Below are positions 42,401 through 50,700 of a DNA stretch of 60,946 bases, piece by piece (positions within the stretch are counted from its first letter, which is position 1; every line of letters begins with the position of its first letter). The position numbers and the translations under genes were made by a program. The notes below the pieces were generated by a model, which was not told the DNA's origin, did no database searches, and saw nothing but the letters and a program-made list of their open reading frames with translations. This stretch comes from Prevotella sp. CAG:1185. Lineage in GTDB: Bacteria; Bacteroidota; Bacteroidia; Bacteroidales; Bacteroidaceae. The DNA is taken from contig HF992574.1 of assembly GCA_000436695.1 (NCBI GenBank), positions 1 to 60,946 of the forward strand, in the 5' to 3' direction.

Positions 42401-43456
42401 CAGGAGCGCGGCCCTCATCAGGCATCGGGAACGGGCATCGGACTCGCCCTCGTGAAGAATATGGTGGCTCTGCACGAAGGCACCATCGACGTACAGAGCA
42501 AGGCGGGCAAGGGCAGCACGTTCACCGTAAAACTCAAAGCCGACAATCAATACGACAAGGCGCAGCGGCGCGACACCACTGAAACAAGCCAGCCCGAGAC
42601 TGTTACAGAAGACAGCGGCACGGAGGGCAATGACGGCATAAAGCATAAGATTATGCTCATTGTGGAGGACAACCACGATATTTGCCAATACATAGCCGAC
42701 TCGTTCAGCAACGAGTTCAGCATCGTTACTGCCGAAAACGGAAAAGACGGACTGAAGGCAGCATTCAAGTATGTTCCCGACATCATCATAAGCGACATTA
42801 TGATGCCCTACATGAGCGGAACAGAGATGTGCAGGCAGCTGAAGACCGACATACGCACCAACCACATACCCATAATACTGCTCACGGCAAAAGGCTCTAC
42901 AGAGTCGAAGGAGGAGGGCTATGAGTCGGGTGCCGACTCGTTCATAACCAAACCTTTTGTACGTTCGCTCATAGCGAGCCGTGTGGCTAACCTGCTGCGC
43001 CAGCGCGAACTGCTCGCACAGGCATACAAGGCACCGGCAGCCGACTGCAGCGCGGAGGACATGAACAAGAAACGGCAGATGCTGCGCAACGCCATGGACA
43101 AGGCTGACAGGGATTTTCTTAACAGCATTGACGGGCACATAAAGAAGCGCATCAGCAGCGACAAGATTGACATCAACTATCTGGCTGAATGTATGAACAT
43201 AAGTGCCAGCACGCTTTACCGCAAGATGAAGTCGCTCACGGGACTGTCTGCCAACGAGTATATACGCAAGTTCAAGATGACTTATGCCGAACATCTGCTG
43301 CTCGAAGGCAAATTCACCATCAAGGAAATCGGATTCATGGTGGGCATGAGCACCGTGGCTTACTTCCGCAAATGCTTTAAGGATGAGTTTGGCGAAACGC
43401 CGTCTGAATATCTCAAAAGGGTAAAGGGCACTGAATGTAACGACGCCGAGCAGTGA
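39410..43456 (+). CDS. hybrid two-component system regulator (HTCS), locus 1
   Basis: A 1348-aa single-chain sensor-regulator in the inner membrane. After the signal peptide (LITLFLIFIFNLSYA), two beta-propellers of Reg_prop repeats fill ~25-690 (GLSCDYVSEMAKDKFGFIWV and many W-V/I-G-T blades). A Y_Y_Y domain covers ~690-765 and a membrane helix ~772-795. HisKA has phospho-acceptor His830 in THELRTP, followed by HATPase_c (NLISNAIKYTDSG). The receiver has Asp1129 in SDIMMP, and an AraC-type HTH spans ~1262-1337. The periplasmic propellers bind a breakdown oligosaccharide and the HTH activates the locus. It is transcribed divergently from the susCD operon. Confidence 0.96.
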   Translation: MKKIHLITLFLIFIFNLSYANISVKNLGMANGLSCDYVSEMAKDKFGFIWVATEEGLNRFDGLGFFTLYKGNRGYGITGNELNCLLDDTTEPIMWIGTQRSGLNAYNYITGEFTYYLHDDNNANSISTNDVTDLKNAADGNIWVATYWQGINLFDKKSKRFIHYNTGNTKGLPDNSVWCVLDDGKGRLYVGHVRSGLSVINLRNHTAVNYRYMPGKPNSISGNDIRCIYRDRAGRIWIGTDHGLDLFNSEDGKFYHMTDNGKLNLRVFDIKELSDGKLWVATEQGGIAVIDYYTLGFASDGTLSAPVTYLVKGFGRISGNTVRSIIEDKYKNIWLGLYGEGVDFLTFRHTAFMQITYTPFTTPFSLTNKTVLGLCIDDKGNIYAGTNGEGINVFNPEKERVGTMLSDIGVTVQAAYRDSRGRLWFGSFNNGAYLYAGGSMRHVTAIGVNEDVRAFFEDGNGHMWISTSHGLYVTDSNGSKAIKHYNVPGNLVRAAMTDARGNVWVGTFGNGLLLYSPGMKLIKSFKTENGFPSNTVNQIIADSDGSIWVCTAEGLVHFGKGSSRYTVYNKGNNLDNTHIRAAVQDRQGNIWVSTNKGISCKRKGEEVFLNWNYKENIPTGNFTSGCVAEGRDGTIYFGSNNGLCYFNPRYVLEPKISPQPAITRLTIYDAANKRDSIASVIGISHITLDYTQNTFTVGFSSQDFSIQDKVEFSYKLKSMQGDWVTTQQDEVTFHNVPPGKYKLQLRSRLHNQQWSKQIAEIIVEIDPPLWLTWWAKTIYAICALAIVWFLIRLYNRDMRLRYLYEADKKNLDNEMKLNNERMTFYTNITHELRTPLTLIISPLEEIVADKSLRDATRKSIELVRKNAKRLNELVDKLLEFRKMDSGNRHLLVGRANIVAVIKEMWRKYSELNNNDKVDIVFNASQEIINVYFDREVIGIIIDNLISNAIKYTDSGRITMSVSLVKGNGNEDILEISVADTGYGISPQALPHIFERYYQERGPHQASGTGIGLALVKNMVALHEGTIDVQSKAGKGSTFTVKLKADNQYDKAQRRDTTETSQPETVTEDSGTEGNDGIKHKIMLIVEDNHDICQYIADSFSNEFSIVTAENGKDGLKAAFKYVPDIIISDIMMPYMSGTEMCRQLKTDIRTNHIPIILLTAKGSTESKEEGYESGADSFITKPFVRSLIASRVANLLRQRELLAQAYKAPAADCSAEDMNKKRQMLRNAMDKADRDFLNSIDGHIKKRISSDKIDINYLAECMNISASTLYRKMKSLTGLSANEYIRKFKMTYAEHLLLEGKFTIKEIGFMVGMSTVAYFRKCFKDEFGETPSEYLKRVKGTECNDAEQ

Positions 43457-43510
43457 CATTTGCCCCCGGCATCGGTACATTAAGGATGTTTCGGCGGCAT
43501 GCAGTGATAA

Positions 43511-43790
43511 AGTGATATTATTTTTGTAAAAAACTCATCACTCGTCACATTGGCATGTAACGCTCTGATAATCAGCCGATTATTGTGTGATGAGTTTAAT
43601 TTCATACTCATCACATAAACACGTTTTAGCTCATAAATGCCTGTTTTGTCCTGATTCAAGTTGACCGAAATGCCGGATGTGATGAGTTCAGAAAGCAACT
43701 CATCACACTGCAACGCACTGAATATCAAAAAGTTATATGTAGATGTGACGAGTGACGAGTTATTAACAAAACTATTTTTGTTTTTACCCC
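43511..43790. repeat. fold-back element of ~280 bp with ~105-nt imperfect inverted arms
   Basis: The left arm (about 43511-43615) and the reverse complement of the right arm (about 43676-43790) align along their length. Shared blocks are AACTC(A/G)TCACTCGTCACAT near the ends and GTGTGATGAGTT then (A)CTCATCACAT toward the centre. A ~60-nt centre is unpaired. No transposase is present, so it resembles a MITE or other non-autonomous fold-back repeat. An 82-codon minus-strand frame across it is most likely a by-product of the repeat. Confidence 0.7.
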
Positions 43791-43807
43791 AATTGAGATA
43801 TTAATAC

Positions 43808-43866
43808 AAAAGGTATGCTTTTGCATGATGAAAGATGCCCTTTCGCAGTGCAAAAGCATACCTTTT
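43808..43866. terminator. 18-bp perfect hairpin between convergent genes
   Basis: AAAAGGTATGCTTTTGCA (43808-43825) pairs perfectly with TGCAAAAGCATACCTTTT (43849-43866). A smaller GAAAG/CTTTC stem lies inside the 23-nt loop. It ends in T-rich sequence in both directions and lies 25 bp past the GH105 stop and ~350 bp past the HTCS stop. It would stop both transcripts; it also looks like a dispersed palindromic repeat. Confidence 0.65.
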
Positions 43867-43891
43867 ATAATGTGATTTACCGTGTTTTACG

Positions 43892-45016
43892 TCAGTGGCT
43901 TTCACAATATCTTGCCATCTCGCATGCCGCAAGCAGGAAAGCGCCTACACCGAAGTCGGCTGTCGACTCCGCGCTGACCACCTGTCCTGGTATGGCGCGC
44001 TCGCCTATTGGCTGAACATAACCTATGGAACCGTCAGCCTGAAGGGCAACCTCCGACAGATATTTCCAGCCCTTCAGAGCAACTGGAGCGTAAGTCTTGG
44101 CATCGAGCATGCCGTTGTTTATGCCCCACAGCAGCGCATAGGTAAAGAATGCGGTGCCGCTTGTCTCACATCCCGGAGCAAAGTCGGCATCGAGCATGCT
44201 GCGCGTCCAGTAGCCGCCGTCCTGCTGACATTTTGCCACAGCCTCAGCCATAGCCTTATAGCGGTTGATATATGCCTGACGGTGGGCATTGTCCTCGGGA
44301 AGGTCCTGAAGCACCTTGGCAAGCGCTGCCAGCACCCATCCGTTGCCGCGCGCCCAAAAGTCCTTTTTGCCTGAGTTGGTTTTGTGCTTAGGATAGATGT
44401 ATTTGGCGTCGCGGTAATACAGACGCGAGTCGGCATCGTACATCAAATTGTCGGCATAGGTCCAGTATTCGTAAAGTTTGTCAAGATACAGCGTGTTGCC
44501 GGTTATCTTATATAGCTTTGTCATCACCGGCATAACCATATACAGGCCGTCTGCCCACCACCAATAGTCGTTGTTCTTTGTCGACATCTCATACTCCATA
44601 ACCTGGCGCGCACGGGCTATCTTTGCCTCGTCGGGCTTGGCAGTATAAAGGTCGGCATAAGTCTGAAAACACACCTGCCAGTCGCCGAAGAGCACATAGT
44701 CGTCGGTCTCGCCGTAGCTGTATTTCCATTTAGACGGGTCGTTGCCGCGTGCCCCCATCCATTTGTTGTGCTCTGCCCACTTCTCCGAGTAGTCATAGTA
44801 AGCCTTGTTTCCGGTGAGTTTCCATGCCTCCATGTTGCCCGTATGGTATGCGGCGTTATGCCAGAATGCCGTACCGGGGTCTGTGTGATTCTTCTGCCAG
44901 TGGCTGTTCACCTTGTCTATTGTCTTTATCACCTTGTCGGCCTTGCTCCCTGCCAGCGCAGGCAATGCAGCAGCCAAAAGGACTCCTGCAAATATAAAAC
45001 GGTTTAGTAATTTCAT
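43892..45016 (-). CDS. GH105 unsaturated uronyl hydrolase
   Basis: A 374-aa exported (alpha/alpha)6-barrel enzyme. Signal peptide LLAAALPALAGS. Landmarks are the N-terminal WHNAAYHTGNMEAWKLTGN, catalytic Asp156 in WWWADGLYM, KDFWARGNGWVLAALAKVL, and the C-terminal GTAFFTYALLWGINNGML. The family hydrates the 4,5-double bond that a lyase leaves on a terminal uronic acid. The start is the ATG at 45016; the longer frame opens with TTG. It lies directly after the BNR_4 propeller gene, a pairing that makes sense if that propeller is a lyase acting on rhamnosyl-glucuronic acid caps. Confidence 0.9.
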   Translation of the reverse strand: MKLLNRFIFAGVLLAAALPALAGSKADKVIKTIDKVNSHWQKNHTDPGTAFWHNAAYHTGNMEAWKLTGNKAYYDYSEKWAEHNKWMGARGNDPSKWKYSYGETDDYVLFGDWQVCFQTYADLYTAKPDEAKIARARQVMEYEMSTKNNDYWWWADGLYMVMPVMTKLYKITGNTLYLDKLYEYWTYADNLMYDADSRLYYRDAKYIYPKHKTNSGKKDFWARGNGWVLAALAKVLQDLPEDNAHRQAYINRYKAMAEAVAKCQQDGGYWTRSMLDADFAPGCETSGTAFFTYALLWGINNGMLDAKTYAPVALKGWKYLSEVALQADGSIGYVQPIGERAIPGQVVSAESTADFGVGAFLLAACEMARYCESH

Positions 45017-45107
45017 AATCAATGTTCTTATAGGTTTTGTCTGATATTATGTTATTGTGCGCCGATATGCTTCAGGCGCTTATGTCATTGCGCTATGCCG
45101 TTACAGC

Positions 45108-46424
45108 TTATCGCAGTTTGACGTCAAGCACCGACACCGGCTGCGGCTTCATGTCCGACAGGCGCTCGCCGTCGCCCTGCCCCACCCGCTGCACAAACAC
45201 GCTGAGCCTGCTGCTGTCTGTCCAAAGACAGGTGTCGAAAGTAGGCTCCCATGCGTCAACCGGGAAATCAGTAAGGTCGGCAACCGATGTCTTGCCGCCG
45301 TTGCGGGTGTCAACTTCATACATCGACACGCGACTGCCGCGCTCAACGTCGCGGAAAAGTATGTATGCCTTATGACCGTCGACCAATATGCGCGGACGTG
45401 ATATGGGTATCATTTTTGTGCCTCCCCCACTGAGCGAGAACGGCGTAGTGCGGTCTGACACGCAGCGGCAGTGCCACTTCTTGCCGTCGTTCCACACCAT
45501 GCGGTATTGCGGCACGCTGTCGTTACTCTCACGCCAGTAAGTAGAGATATAAGGATGTCCGTCGGCATCGGCTGCCATTCCAGTCTGATTTATCAGTTCC
45601 GACTTCTGCGGTATGCGCCATGCGTATTCGGCATTGGTTGCCGTTATCGGCAAAGAATATTTGCTGCCGTCCGACTTCTCCCAAGTTTTACCGCCGTCGC
45701 GCGAACGTGCATAGCATATATCATGGTTAGTCTCCATGCCCCATGTCTCACGCCACACCCACGACAGATGTATCGTTCCTTCCTTGTCGGTGCAGAGCTG
45801 CCAATAGGCGCTGCGCTTGTCTTCGCCGTCTATGAGCACGTCGTGCAGACGGCTCCACGTGCGGGTCTTAAGGTCGTAACGGTTCATTACGAGATTGCCC
45901 CTGCCCGAACGGCCCGACCTGTAGACAAACAGCAGGCTGCCGTCGGCAAGGCGATAAAATTCGGGATAGGTGACGCTCAACTCGTCTATGCCTGTCATAG
46001 GCTCAAGCGGCCCCAGTTCGAGCGAACTAGGCGCAACGCTCCGGCAATAGTTGAGCGGCACGTCATGATGATTGAACGCAGCGTGCAGATAGCCGTCGCC
46101 GTCGACCATTATGCTTATCACGTTGTGCGCGTCGGCAACATTGCCCTTATACTGCGAACGCCTGACAGTCCATTTGTCTGTTCCAAGGCGGCGTTTGGCT
46201 ATGGTGAGCCAGCCTTCGGCATCATAATACGAAACATACTGCTGCTTGCCGAAGGTTACTATCGAACTGTTGCGGAACACGGCAGCGTTGACCGACGTGG
46301 CACTATATCCCACCCCTACGTCAGAGAGCTTTGTGTCAACGTGAATGTTGTCGGCAGCCGTAACGTAGGCACACCACATCAGCGACGCCGCGGCAACAGC
46401 CGTTATATGTCTGATAAGATTCAT
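45108..46424 (-). CDS. BNR_4 seven-bladed propeller enzyme (GH145 alpha-L-rhamnosidase or PL27-like lyase)
   Basis: A 438-aa exported protein with signal peptide VAAASLMWCAYVTA and a BNR_4-type propeller. Blade motifs are KGNVADAHNVISIMVDGDG, LHAAFNHHDVPLNY, ADGSLLFVYRSGRSGRG, DICYARSRDGGKTWEKS and DADGHPYISTYWR. In this superfamily GH145 cleaves rhamnose from rhamnosyl-alpha-1,4-glucuronic acid on arabinogalactan, PL27 cleaves the same cap by elimination, and PL24/PL25 cut ulvan. His residues near 99 and 116-118 are candidate active-site residues. A GH145-GH105 neighbourhood occurs in the Bacteroides thetaiotaomicron arabinogalactan locus, as I recall it. The adjacent GH105 here would favour a lyase; the choice is open. 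Confidence 0.75.
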   Translation of the reverse strand: MNLIRHITAVAAASLMWCAYVTAADNIHVDTKLSDVGVGYSATSVNAAVFRNSSIVTFGKQQYVSYYDAEGWLTIAKRRLGTDKWTVRRSQYKGNVADAHNVISIMVDGDGYLHAAFNHHDVPLNYCRSVAPSSLELGPLEPMTGIDELSVTYPEFYRLADGSLLFVYRSGRSGRGNLVMNRYDLKTRTWSRLHDVLIDGEDKRSAYWQLCTDKEGTIHLSWVWRETWGMETNHDICYARSRDGGKTWEKSDGSKYSLPITATNAEYAWRIPQKSELINQTGMAADADGHPYISTYWRESNDSVPQYRMVWNDGKKWHCRCVSDRTTPFSLSGGGTKMIPISRPRILVDGHKAYILFRDVERGSRVSMYEVDTRNGGKTSVADLTDFPVDAWEPTFDTCLWTDSSRLSVFVQRVGQGDGERLSDMKPQPVSVLDVKLR

Positions 46425-46438
46425 GTTCTGAGCAAAAA

Positions 46439-47689
46439 TTATTCGTAATACGCGTGGTCTTTAGGAAAGTCCTTGCCCTCCCATGCCTTCTTTGAAGTCC
46501 AGTCTTGCGGAGCGTCGGTCCAGAACGGAGCATCGGCAGCGAGACCGAGAGGCAGGAATGCCAGCGAAGCCATATACAGACTGCCGTTGTTGGTGTACCA
46601 GTCGGATATGTTTGGCTGACTGCCGTTAAATCCGAGTGTGAGGAATCCGCCCTTGTTGAAGTTGCGGTCGTCGCCGAACATGCGCTTTATAACGGCAGTC
46701 ATGGCTGCTCTTACCTGTCCTGCGGGCAGTTCCTTCGGCAGCCATCCGCGCCATGAGAGCAGCGCGAGCGGCTGCAGAGTGCCTGTGCGGTAAGTTATTG
46801 AGCGGCCGAAAACAGGCAGAGTGCCCTCGGGAGAGACGAATCGCTCAAGAATGACGCCGAAGCGCTGCATACGTTTCAGCGCGCTCTGGAAAGTGCATCC
46901 GGGAGCATTCCATATCTTGTTCTTGCCGCCGTCGGTAAACACCTCGAGGCACTCTACGTACATGGGGTGAAGAACATAGCTGCTGTAATAGTCGAAGGCG
47001 AAGTCGGGACCGTCGCAATACCAGCCGTCGCCGCCATACCATTCGTTGACCTTGCGCAGGGCTGAAACAATGCGGTAAGTGTCGCTCTGTGCCCCTGCCT
47101 TCTTCAAGAAACATTCAACAGTGGCCGAGAACAGCAGCCAGTTGGTGTAAGGAGGGTCTACACGGCGCAGCTGTGTGAACTCTTTTATATAACGCTGCTT
47201 TGTTACAGAGTCGAGCGGCACCCACAGGGCATCATATCCGCGGAGAAAGCTCTCTGCAAGATATGCCGCGTCGACAAGAGTCTGACCTTCTTCACGCCAC
47301 AGCAGATAGTCGGGACTCTCAGGGTCTACGGCGTTGGCATAGCTCTTCAGCGCCCACTCGCGCAACTGCTTGCGCTGACGGCCTTCGGCAGTGTCATCGT
47401 CGGGCAGCGAAAGCCACGGAGCAAGACCTGCCATAAGTCGGCCGAAACACTCCATATATGCCACCTTGCGGTTGCGTCCGTCCCATGTCGGACTAAGTTC
47501 CAGCTGCATGTTCTTCTGCAGTTCGCCGCGACTCATATTGCTGAGCACCGGCTCTGCCATCTTATAAAGTACTCCACACCAAAATTCTCTGTCAGAAGGT
47601 GTTTTCGCCTTGTTGGTTCCGGCGAACACCATGCCCGTTGCCATCATCAGCACCACAAGCATGGTTGACATTCTTTTATTTAGGTTCAT
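46439..47689 (-). CDS. DUF2264 protein, GH154-like beta-glucuronidase candidate
   Basis: A 416-aa exported (signal ~1-24) alpha/alpha-barrel protein. DUF2264 landmarks are REFWCGVLYKMAEPVLSNM, MECFGRLMAGLAPWLSLPDD, YTNWLLFSATVECFL, and the aromatic/acidic segment WYGGDGWYCDGPDFAFDYYS. DUF2264 includes the GH154 family, whose characterised member is a beta-glucuronidase from an arabinogalactan locus. Here it would release glucuronic acid from galactan side chains once rhamnose is gone. It begins 64 bp after the second HTCS gene and ends 14 bp before the BNR_4 gene, all on one strand. Confidence 0.8.
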   Translation of the reverse strand: MNLNKRMSTMLVVLMMATGMVFAGTNKAKTPSDREFWCGVLYKMAEPVLSNMSRGELQKNMQLELSPTWDGRNRKVAYMECFGRLMAGLAPWLSLPDDDTAEGRQRKQLREWALKSYANAVDPESPDYLLWREEGQTLVDAAYLAESFLRGYDALWVPLDSVTKQRYIKEFTQLRRVDPPYTNWLLFSATVECFLKKAGAQSDTYRIVSALRKVNEWYGGDGWYCDGPDFAFDYYSSYVLHPMYVECLEVFTDGGKNKIWNAPGCTFQSALKRMQRFGVILERFVSPEGTLPVFGRSITYRTGTLQPLALLSWRGWLPKELPAGQVRAAMTAVIKRMFGDDRNFNKGGFLTLGFNGSQPNISDWYTNNGSLYMASLAFLPLGLAADAPFWTDAPQDWTSKKAWEGKDFPKDHAYYE

Positions 47690-47753
47690 AGTGTTAATTT
47701 ATTTTTGTTATTTCCATGTTATCGTATTAAGCAAAATCCGTCTATATTTATCA

Positions 47754-50700
47754 TCATGACAGGCTCTGAACATATTGCTTTGGCGTCATCTTCATCTTGC
47801 GCTTAAACATCTCGCGGAAGTTCTTCACATCGTTGAAGCCGCAGCGATAGCTCACCTTGTCAACATTGACGGCGCCCTCCTTAAACATCTGCACAGCCTT
47901 GTAGATTTTGTATTCGTTGATAAACTCGATAAGCGACATGCCTGTCATTGCCTTTATCTTTTTATAAAGAGACGAATGACTCATGGCGAGCTTGTCGGCA
48001 AGGAAATCCACGCTAAAATCTTCGTTGGTAAGATTGTCGTCTATTATCTCGCGGCATCTGAGCAGGAATATCTGCTCTTCCTTGTTATACGACTTCTTGT
48101 CTACAGCAAGCTGACCAGTAACATCGGCGGCATCCGACTGTGCCACAAGGCGGTCAATACGCATACGCAGATATTTCAGCGATATGGGCTTGGTGACATA
48201 AGCGTCAACACCATTGTCGAAAGCCTCAATCATTGCCTCTTCCGAGGTTTTGGCCGTGAATATCACAATCTTTATCAACTGGAGTTTCTTGTCGTTCTTC
48301 AGCGTCTTCAGTATCTCCATTCCATCCATATTTGGCAGCATGAGGTCGCAAAGCACTATGTCAGGCAGCATTTTGCGGGCAATATCGAGTCCGGTCTCGC
48401 CGTCGTAAGCCTTATATATCTTGAAATCAGCCGACAGACTGCGTTCAAGCAGGTTCACTGTCTCGCGCTCGTCATCAATGATGAGTATCGAGTGCAGCGC
48501 AGTAGGATTCTTCGGTATTTCCACTTTAACAGAGCCACTGCCTTTTTCCACGACAGGTTCTTTAATCTGTTCAGGCTCAGCCACATCCACCTTGACCGCC
48601 TTCACTGAAACTTTGGCTTCATCGGTGTATTCATCAAGTCTCTTAGGAATATTGAATGTAAAGGCTGCTCCATGTTCCGGCTCGCTCTCAACACGTATCA
48701 CTCCGCCATGAAGTTCAACGAGCTGTTTTACAAACGACAGTCCTACGCCATCGCCCGCGCTCTGCTTCTGTCCGCGCTCCGTGCGGAAGAAATCTTCAAA
48801 TACGGCGGTCTGCATCTCCTTCAATATGCCTATGCCGTTGTCCTTGACAGTTATGATAACGTCTTGCGGAGAGTCGCTGACCGTAAGGGTTACACGACCG
48901 CCCTCCTTTGTGTACTTGTATGCGTTGGTAATAAGATTTGACATAATAATGTCTAACTTCTCTTTATCAAACCGCGCCATAATGGATGCCTTATGATGCA
49001 CAAAAGTGAAGGTTATGTCTTTATACTCGCACAAAGCGGTGTAATCGTCGATGTGTTCCCGGCAGAACTTTATCACGTCATCTTTCTCCAACTGCAGCTT
49101 TAGCTTGCCCGAATCCATCTTGCGTATGTCGAGCACGCTCGTCACTATGCGGTTGAGCTTCGATGCACTGCGATACATCATCTGAAGATAGGACAAAGGA
49201 ACGCCGGCTACAGACTTACCCTTACTCATGAGTTCCTCAAGCTGTCCCATAATAAGGAATACAGGAGTGCGCAGTTCATGGGTTACGTTGGTATAGAAAT
49301 TCAGCTTCGACTCTGAAAGTTTCTTTGTGGCGTCTTTCTCAATCTCGCTGATGCGCATACGCTGCTTTATGTTCTGTGTCTTGATGTAAAAGTAAACAAC
49401 TCCGGCAACAACAGCCACTATCAGCACGAGCCAGAGAATCATTGCCCACAGAGTGCGCCACCAAGGCGGCGTAACGGTTATTTCCAGCACCGAAGGCTTG
49501 CCCCATTTTCCTGTAGCATCAATGCAGCGCACATACAGTTTGTATTTGCCGGGAGGCACATTGGTGTAAGACACCTCGCGACTTGACCCTAAATCGCGCC
49601 AATCGGTTTCAAGGCCTTCAAGTCTGCACGAGAAACGTACACTCTCAGGGGTGCGCAGCTCCGGAACAGCAAAACGTACAGTGAAGAAGTTCTCATTGTA
49701 GCGAAGTTTTATGTTGTTGTCGCTGCAATATAAATTTATCTTTTCATGCCCTCCGACAAGCAGTCCCAGCTCCATAAAGTCGACGTTAAAGAACATCTTC
49801 GACTGCTGTACCTTTGCCGGACTGAAAAACAGCATGCCGTTGATTGTACCAAAATAGACATTGCCGTCATATATCGTAGCCGCCGAATAAGTAAACGTGG
49901 TGGGTATATCAGACATTTCGTCGTATCTGACAAACGTTCCCGACTTAGGGTCGTGACAGAACAGTCCGCCGCCGTTAGTGCCTATCCACATGTATCCGCG
50001 GCCGTCTTCAACTATTGATGTTACCGAGGAATATGTCAGACCGTCTTCTGTGCCGTATTTCACAAGTTCTCCGGTCTTCAGATCCATAGAATAGAAACCT
50101 ATGTTCTCGGCAGTAAACCACATACGGCTGCCTTTCTTGTCGACATATACATATTTGATGTTGTCAACAGGCAGACTGAAACGGCCCTTGCCATGATGCG
50201 AATAGCGTTCAGCAACCTTCATGGTGCGCTTGTCTATCTTATAGATGCCGTATATATTTGATGACACCCATACATAATGTCCGTGCCCGGTTATGGCACT
50301 GAACTTGGCATCGGGAAGTCCGCTTACACGTATATATTTGCGCTTACTTTTATTAAAGACATAAAGTCGCGGACCTGCTACCCACACATTGCCGGCTCCG
50401 TCGTCATACAGACACCACACATTGTCCTTGTCGCCACCGACGCCCGGCATTGGCCATGACGTGAATTTACCTGACGAAAGCGAATATTGAACAAGTCCCT
50501 TGGTATATACGGCGAGCCACAGATTGTCGGCATCTTTAACCATCGACACAACATTGTCGCCTGCTATCCCGCTGTTATCTGTACTGAGCCTTGTCAAAGA
50601 ATGCGTCTTGCGGTTATATATGTCAAGTCCGCCACCGTCAAGACCTATATAGATCTTTTCGTCAGCAGGCACTATTGAGGTTACTATATTAAAGCTGAGC

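Noticed and set aside
43480..43728. 82-codon minus-strand frame
   Set aside because: It coincides with the fold-back repeat and reads across its arms; no ribosome site and no recognised motif.
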